A program made the translations under genes and the position numbers. From Bacteroidales bacterium (GTDB taxonomy: Bacteria > Bacteroidota > Bacteroidia > Bacteroidales > P3): a stretch of DNA of 61,167 nucleotides. Each line of letters starts with the position of its first letter. Positions within the stretch are counted from its first letter, which is position 1. The notes under the pieces are model-generated. The model worked only from the letters and a program-made list of their open reading frames with translations, made no database searches and was not told where the DNA came from. Positions 57,087 through 61,167 of this stretch are shown here, piece by piece. The DNA is taken from assembly GCA_017962665.1 (NCBI GenBank), contig JAGCUU010000037.1, positions 1 through 61,167 on the forward strand, given 5' to 3'.

Positions 57087-58331
57087 TTATAAAATAAGTT
57101 GGCTCATCTGGTGTGCCAAGGTTTTCTCTATCCTGCCGAGGCCTTCTATCAGCATAGCTTTGGGACAGCCAAGGTTCATTCGGAAGCAGCATTCGTAATC
57201 TTTACCTCCGAATGTAGTGCCGTCATTCAGTACAATACGAGCTTTGTTGAGAAGGAGCTCCGCGAGTTCATTGTGAGGAATATTGTATGCGCTGAAATCG
57301 AGCCATGCCAAATATGAGGCTTCGGGGAGTACAACTTTGATTTTGGGCATCCTCTCTTTGAGAAAGAGATCCAACGTTTTGACATTTTCGTTTAAATAAT
57401 CGAGCATCTGTTTCAGCCATTCTTCGCCATGGGCAAAAGCCGCTTCGGCAGCGGTGAAAGCAAAGATATTGCCTCCTGCCACGCCCAAACCGTCGAGCCA
57501 GCCGAAAAAGACTTTCCTAAGTTCCTTGTTGTCAATATAACATATTGAGCTGCCCAATCCAGCAATATTAAAAGTCTTGCTGGGCGCCATAAATGTGATG
57601 CTGTGCCTTTTGGCAACCTCGCTGACAGTGCTGTAGCTTATGTGCTTGTGTGGCGGCAAGGAAAGGTCGGCATGAATTTCATCGCTTATGACTATCATTC
57701 CCTTGCGTTCGCAGATGTCAGCGATGCGTTCCAGCACATCTTTGCCCCATACGGTTCCTGCAGGGTTGTGTGGGTTACTGAGTATTAGGAGTTTGCAGCC
57801 TTCAGCCTTGCGTTCGAACTCCTCGAAGTCTATTTCGAATCTGCCCCTATTCGGTTCTCCACCTAAGTTATGGTGAGTACCACGAAGAGTCGAGTGTGTG
57901 CTTATCTTTAACGGGCAGCATACCACCTCTCTCCCACTCTCTTTTGGAAGGTTCAGGAATGGCGGATAAACGGGCGTGGTGACCAGCACACGGTCGTTTG
58001 GCTGTGTGAGGCAAAGTAGCGCGTAAGCGATGCCTGCAACGATGCCTGGTATGAAATGGAGTGTTTCGTCGGTAGTCTGGATGCAATAATGTTTTTGTAG
58101 CCATGAGGTGACGGCCTGCCAGTAACTCTTGGATGGCATGGTGTACCCCAGAACTTCATGGTCGCAGCGTTTCCGTATGGCTTCCATCACGAAGTCCGGT
58201 GAACGGAAATCCATATCTGCCACCCACATGGGCAGCAGGTCGTCATACGTATACTGTTTTGTCGGTGCATCCCATTTGAAGCAGTCTGTACCACGACGTT
58301 CTATTTCTTCATCGAAGTTGTATTTTTTCAT
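57087..58331 (-). CDS. MalY/PatB-family PLP-dependent aminotransferase or C-S lyase
   Basis: The 414-residue fold-type I PLP enzyme has MWVADMDFRSP (34-44), NPHNPAGTVW (186-195), the cofactor aspartate in ISDEIHADL (about 217) and the PLP lysine Lys252 in APSKTFN. MalY/PatB members are often cystathionine beta-lyases. An insertion of about 19 residues (143-161, THSTLRGTHHNLGGEPN) sits where relatives have a short loop; the usual text resumes at RFEIDFEEFE. The gene is 31 bases after the purine permease and 26 before the channel. Confidence 0.92.
   Translation of the reverse strand: MKKYNFDEEIERRGTDCFKWDAPTKQYTYDDLLPMWVADMDFRSPDFVMEAIRKRCDHEVLGYTMPSKSYWQAVTSWLQKHYCIQTTDETLHFIPGIVAGIAYALLCLTQPNDRVLVTTPVYPPFLNLPKESGREVVCCPLKISTHSTLRGTHHNLGGEPNRGRFEIDFEEFERKAEGCKLLILSNPHNPAGTVWGKDVLERIADICERKGMIVISDEIHADLSLPPHKHISYSTVSEVAKRHSITFMAPSKTFNIAGLGSSICYIDNKELRKVFFGWLDGLGVAGGNIFAFTAAEAAFAHGEEWLKQMLDYLNENVKTLDLFLKERMPKIKVVLPEASYLAWLDFSAYNIPHNELAELLLNKARIVLNDGTTFGGKDYECCFRMNLGCPKAMLIEGLGRIEKTLAHQMSQLIL
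57849..57905 (-). repeat. In-frame 57-base insertion inside the MalY-type gene
   Basis: These 19 codons encode ISTHSTLRGTHHNLGGEPN, which have no counterpart in the loop between PLK and RFEIDF of other MalY proteins as I know them. The DNA has a GTGGTACTCAC segment with partial inverted symmetry. It keeps the reading frame. It may be a small repeat element or local duplication, but no second copy is visible in this window. Confidence 0.45.
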
Positions 58332-58362
58332 TTTTTAGTAGATATTAGCTGGCCTTTCACGG

Positions 58363-59673
58363 CTACAAACTCATTTGAAGATATCGTAAAACAAAGAGAA
58401 CGAAAAGTACCCAGATTGTTGGTGAAATTTTCTTTATGCCTTTCTTTCCTGTGGCCACATTCATGATTACATACATGATTATTCCGAGCATGATGCCGTC
58501 GCTGATGCTGTAGCTCAAAGGCATCAATAGCATGGTGATAAATGCAGGGATAGCCTCGCTGAAATCGTCCCATGCAACCTTTGTAATGCTGGAGCACATC
58601 ATAACACCCACAATAACGAGGGCGGGACCTGTAGCGGCTTTTGGAATGGCGAGGAAAAGAGGACTGAAGAACAACGCCAATGCGAAACAAACGGCGATAA
58701 CAAAGGCTGTGAGACCTGTGCGTCCGCCTACACCGACACCTGCGGCACTCTCTACATAGGTGGTGGTTGTCGATGTTCCCAGCATTGCTCCGGTTGTGGT
58801 TGCCACAGCATCTGCCATAAGCATTCGGCCCACTCCGTCAACCTTGCCATTATCGTCCACCATTCCAGCTTTCATCGAAACACCCACAACAGTGCCAATA
58901 GTATCGAAGATGTCGACAAACAAGAATGTGAGTATGACTATCAACATCTCTGGAGAGAAGATGTCATGCCATTCCATCTTCATGAATATCGGCGCCACCG
59001 AAGGAGGTGCCGAGGCAACTCCATTGAAATTTGTAATTCCCATTGGAATTCCAATGACGGCGGTGATGAGAATTCCCCAAAGCAGCCCTCCTCTTACATT
59101 GCAGACAACCAGAATACCACATATAAAAAGTCCAATGATTGCCAAAAGTGTGCTTTTGTCGCCAAAACTGCCAAGCCCAACAAGAGTCTCCGGATTATTG
59201 ACTACAATACCACAATTATGAAGTCCGATGAAAGCGATGAACAGTCCTATACCTGCGCTGATGGCCGCTTTCAAACCCGTTGGGATTGTGTTGGCTATGA
59301 GCTCTCGAATCTTGAACAAAGAGAGAAGAATGAAAAGTAATCCCTCGATGAATACGGCTGTCAATGCGAATTGCCAACTATATCCCATCCCAAGACAAAC
59401 AGTAAATACGAAAAAGGCGTTTATCCCCATGCCAGGAGCCAATCCGAATGGTTTCTTGGCGTATATTGCCATAACCAATGTACCTACGATGGAGGCAAGG
59501 GCTGTAGCAGTGAAAACAGACCCCATGGGCATCCCCATCGGCTCCAGAACACTGAAAATACTGGGATTAACAGCTAAAATATAGGCCATCGTCAAGAATG
59601 TGGTTACTCCTGCGGCAATCTCGGTACGCACCTTGTGCTGCGAATTGTCAAACCCGAACAGTTTTTTTAACAT
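58363..59673 (-). CDS. NCS2-family purine permease
   Basis: The 436-residue membrane protein has about 12-14 helices and belongs to the adenine/guanine/hypoxanthine (AzgA-like) branch of NCS2 permeases: the opening TEIAAGVTTFLTMAYILAVNP, GLAPGMGINAFF, SAGIGLFIAFIGL, FVDIFDTIGT and the GTSTTTTYVESAAGVGVGGRTGL segment. It imports purine bases by ion symport. It is the first gene of the four-gene run down to the FtsZ-like protein. A heptanucleotide repeat lies 15 bases upstream of its start. Confidence 0.92.
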   Translation of the reverse strand: MLKKLFGFDNSQHKVRTEIAAGVTTFLTMAYILAVNPSIFSVLEPMGMPMGSVFTATALASIVGTLVMAIYAKKPFGLAPGMGINAFFVFTVCLGMGYSWQFALTAVFIEGLLFILLSLFKIRELIANTIPTGLKAAISAGIGLFIAFIGLHNCGIVVNNPETLVGLGSFGDKSTLLAIIGLFICGILVVCNVRGGLLWGILITAVIGIPMGITNFNGVASAPPSVAPIFMKMEWHDIFSPEMLIVILTFLFVDIFDTIGTVVGVSMKAGMVDDNGKVDGVGRMLMADAVATTTGAMLGTSTTTTYVESAAGVGVGGRTGLTAFVIAVCFALALFFSPLFLAIPKAATGPALVIVGVMMCSSITKVAWDDFSEAIPAFITMLLMPLSYSISDGIMLGIIMYVIMNVATGKKGIKKISPTIWVLFVLFVLRYLQMSL

Positions 59674-59688
59674 AACTAGGATCGTAAA

Positions 59689-59744
59689 GGTTAAAGGTTA
59701 ACGGTTAACGGTTAAAGATTAAAGGTTATAGTTTAAAGATTATA
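59689..59744. repeat. Heptanucleotide tandem repeat, eight imperfect units
   Basis: The plus strand reads GGTTAAA, GGTTAAC, GGTTAAC, GGTTAAA, GATTAAA, GGTTATA, GTTTAAA, GATTATA: eight 7-base units in a row, unlike anything else in the window. It occupies the space between the SUMF1-like gene and the permease start, where the permease promoter or leader should be. No TAnnTTTG element was seen in this gap. Confidence 0.85.
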
Positions 59745-59781
59745 GTTTTTATATTGCTAAAACTCAATTATCCATCACTTG

Positions 59782-60723
59782 TCACCAAGACAGAACCAAA
59801 CGGAATCCGTCAGACCTGTATCCATTATTTGGGAGCTCAGCGTTTCGATAGGAAACCCTACAGTAGTAGTCGGACAATTCATACCACCCACCACGTAGAG
59901 CCTTCCCGCCTTTGGACAACTCATATTTGCCGTCAAAATCATCCTCACACCATTCCGCTATATTGCCACTCATATCGTACACCCCAAGTTCATTTGGTAA
60001 TTTTGTTTTCACTTTATGTGGACGTCTGCAATTATGCCAAGCCACATCCTTGGCTTTCTGGCTTCCAGAGTATTTGTAAATGCCTTTGCTCTTATGTCCT
60101 CCCCTTGCAGCATATTCCCACTCGGCTTCGGTAGGGAGACGGAAGTTCTTGCCAACAAGTTTGTTTAGTCTCTTTATAAAAGCTTGACAATCGAGCCATG
60201 AAACATTATGTACTGGTCGTTCTGCACCTTTATATTTCGATGGATTGTCCTCCATTACCGCTTCCCATAATGCTTGTGTCACTTCTGTCTCACCAATCAT
60301 ATAGTCGCCTACGGTCGCGGAGTGAACCGGTTTCTCGTCTTCATCCCCTGAATCCGAGCCCATCTCGAACGTTCCACCTTTGACTGCCACCATATTAAAC
60401 GTGACGCCATTAACGGTAAAGCTTTCCCCTTCGACAGTAAGGGCCTCTGCGGTTTTAGACTTCCCACCAAAAAGAGGTGCTAGTTTGCTCCAATTCGTAA
60501 CAGCAAAATAGGCACCTGTGCCCAACAGCAACATGATAAAGACAGGAAGGAGCACACGTCTTGAGAATCTTTTTTGTCTCGCTTTTCGTGCTGTTTTTTT
60601 CTCGGCTTTGATTTTAGCCTTTTCGCGTGCCTTGCGTTCCTCCTCCTCTCTGGCTTTGAGTTTGGCTTTGCTCCACGCCTCGCACAAGAATGACCATTCT
60701 TTTCTATTAAAATGTTTATGCAT
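59782..60723 (-). CDS. SUMF1/FGE-sulfatase domain protein, membrane-anchored
   Basis: The start is taken at the ATG at 60723 (313 residues); an ATG 36 bases further upstream exists but gives an unusual N terminus. The N-terminal 60 residues are Lys/Arg/Glu-rich and coiled-coil-like, followed by a membrane helix (VLLPVFIMLLLGTGAYFAV) and an SUMF1 domain: GGTFEMGSDSGDEDEKP, MIGETEVTQALW, RLPTEAEWEYAARGG, MSGNIAEWCED and LRGGWYE. The second catalytic-type cysteine is kept (YYC), but the first of the FGE pair is replaced by Leu, so formylglycine formation is unlikely. It has its own promoter and is upstream of the permease. Confidence 0.82.
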   Translation of the reverse strand: MHKHFNRKEWSFLCEAWSKAKLKAREEEERKAREKAKIKAEKKTARKARQKRFSRRVLLPVFIMLLLGTGAYFAVTNWSKLAPLFGGKSKTAEALTVEGESFTVNGVTFNMVAVKGGTFEMGSDSGDEDEKPVHSATVGDYMIGETEVTQALWEAVMEDNPSKYKGAERPVHNVSWLDCQAFIKRLNKLVGKNFRLPTEAEWEYAARGGHKSKGIYKYSGSQKAKDVAWHNCRRPHKVKTKLPNELGVYDMSGNIAEWCEDDFDGKYELSKGGKALRGGWYELSDYYCRVSYRNAELPNNGYRSDGFRLVLSW

Positions 60724-60819
60724 ATTTTTTTGTTCTCTATTCACTCCGTTGTTTAACAAGAATCATTCCACACCTGAATATTAAGTATTTCCCTTTAAAG
60801 TAAAAATCAAAAAACATTG

Positions 60820-60851
60820 CAAATATACGCTTTTATTTTGTTTTTCGACAA
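60820..60851 (-). promoter_or_regulatory. Candidate promoter of the SUMF1-like gene
   Basis: The minus strand reads TATATTTG (60827-60820) with TTG at 60851-60849, 21 bases upstream, a good fit to the Bacteroidota consensus. It lies about 95 bases before the chosen start codon. Confidence 0.55.
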
Positions 60852-61052
60852 TAATTCATGACATTGTCCCAACAATCTCGGCATCCATAGACATGAGACG
60901 GAACAGTTGCCATATCATGGCAACAAATACAAAAAAAACTACATTGGATTCCGAGACATCACCTCCCCTCTCAGATAAGGTCTATGACAGGTATCAGTCC
61001 CTTGGCGCAAGACGTGTGAGAGGTGTCTGTCGTACGTTCAAATAATTTGTTG

Positions 61053-61060
61053 TACCTTTG
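61053..61060 (+). promoter_or_regulatory. Promoter-like element facing out of the window
   Basis: TACCTTTG followed by CAAAAC fits the -7 consensus well; the -33 region is weak. It points right, so a gene or RNA should start within the next bases and continue past the edge. The final 107 bases hold no confident start codon; one frame is open from before the promoter to the edge but lacks an ATG, so I do not call a CDS. The 60852-61052 part of this gap shows nothing I can name apart from a 19-base inverted repeat at 60906-60924. Confidence 0.5.
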
Positions 61061-61167
61061 CAAAACAATCACAAGTATGGATTAAGGCCGAGTGCCTGTT
61101 GCTCATAAAGTTCGAGGGGGACAATTCGCCACCATACTTTACATCCAAACACTGGATAGTACGTTGG

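Noticed and set aside
59689-59744. CRISPR array
   Set aside because: The units are contiguous 7-mers without spacers and no cas gene is present.
60906-60924. Inverted repeat GTTGCCAT-ATC-ATGGCAAC as a terminator
   Set aside because: The three-base loop is tight, no T run follows on either strand, and no gene ends next to it; an operator or chance palindrome is equally possible.
61075-61167. Partial CDS at the right edge (frame beginning VWIKAEC)
   Set aside because: The frame is open for 31 codons but has no ATG or plausible alternative start after the promoter, and no family similarity was recognised.

Overview
The window is a dense, gene-rich chromosomal segment from an anaerobic member of the Bacteroidota, most likely order Bacteroidales. 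Several features point that way. The promoters match the Bacteroidota -7 element TAnnTTTG, sometimes with TTTG about 20 bases upstream. Start codons sit in A-rich leaders without clear Shine-Dalgarno sequences. The gene order leuS-nusB-DUF1573-yajC-ybbR-coaE, the fused ferredoxin-NADP reductase/GltD-like protein, the anaerobic ribonucleotide reductase nrdDG and the many Bacteroidota-type lipoproteins and TPR proteins agree. No rRNA, tRNA, CRISPR array or prophage was seen. The only clear mobile-element trace is the 3' end of an IS3-family element at the left edge.

Layout. Positions 1-140 hold the end of an IS3-type transposase and its terminal repeat. Positions 191-8744 (minus) are one long operon: leuS, nusB, a DUF1573 lipoprotein, yajC, ybbR, coaE and a fused NAD(P)H oxidoreductase. 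Positions 8892-13786 (minus) hold MATE, mutL, rhomboid and rarD. Positions 13987-25109 (plus) are a housekeeping run: pepA, pdxA, polA, ruvC, an NSS transporter, a transglutaminase-like lipoprotein, truA, prmA and a zinc metallopeptidase. Positions 25084-28038 (minus) carry galE, a thioredoxin-like protein, a DUF2156 protein and a GNAT-like protein. Then come gcvP (plus), clpC (minus), and gyrA followed by a TPR protein (plus). Positions 38265-48634 (minus) run from a 1032-residue TPR protein through an outer-membrane barrel, folC, a thioredoxin-fold protein and argS to an acyl-ACP thioesterase. Positions 48760-51572 (plus) encode an amidohydrolase and an orphan peptide-type solute-binding lipoprotein. 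nrdD-nrdG follow on minus.

The most unusual part is 54368-59673 (minus): a purine permease, a MalY-type aminotransferase, a six-helix voltage-gated-type ion channel and a divergent FtsZ/tubulin-superfamily protein, all in one tight run. The FtsZ-like protein keeps the first glycine loop and the two T7-loop aspartates, but the T4 GGGTGTG signature is destroyed and the C-terminal tail is absent. The channel has an S4 with regularly spaced basic residues, a non-canonical pore (QYIGDPGN instead of TVGYGD) and a cytoplasmic domain of about 300 residues that I do not recognise. The two genes are 17 bases apart. This channel/FtsZ-like pair is my best candidate for an undescribed system; its function is not known from the sequence.

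Other points of note are a heptanucleotide repeat just upstream of the purine permease, a 19-codon in-frame insertion in the MalY-type aminotransferase, Gly at GyrA residue 87, loss of the proofreading motifs in PolA, a degenerate MutL C-terminal endonuclease motif, and two convergent gene pairs whose coding sequences overlap by 26 bases. The right edge (60760-61167) is mostly non-coding with a strong promoter-like element facing out of the window.
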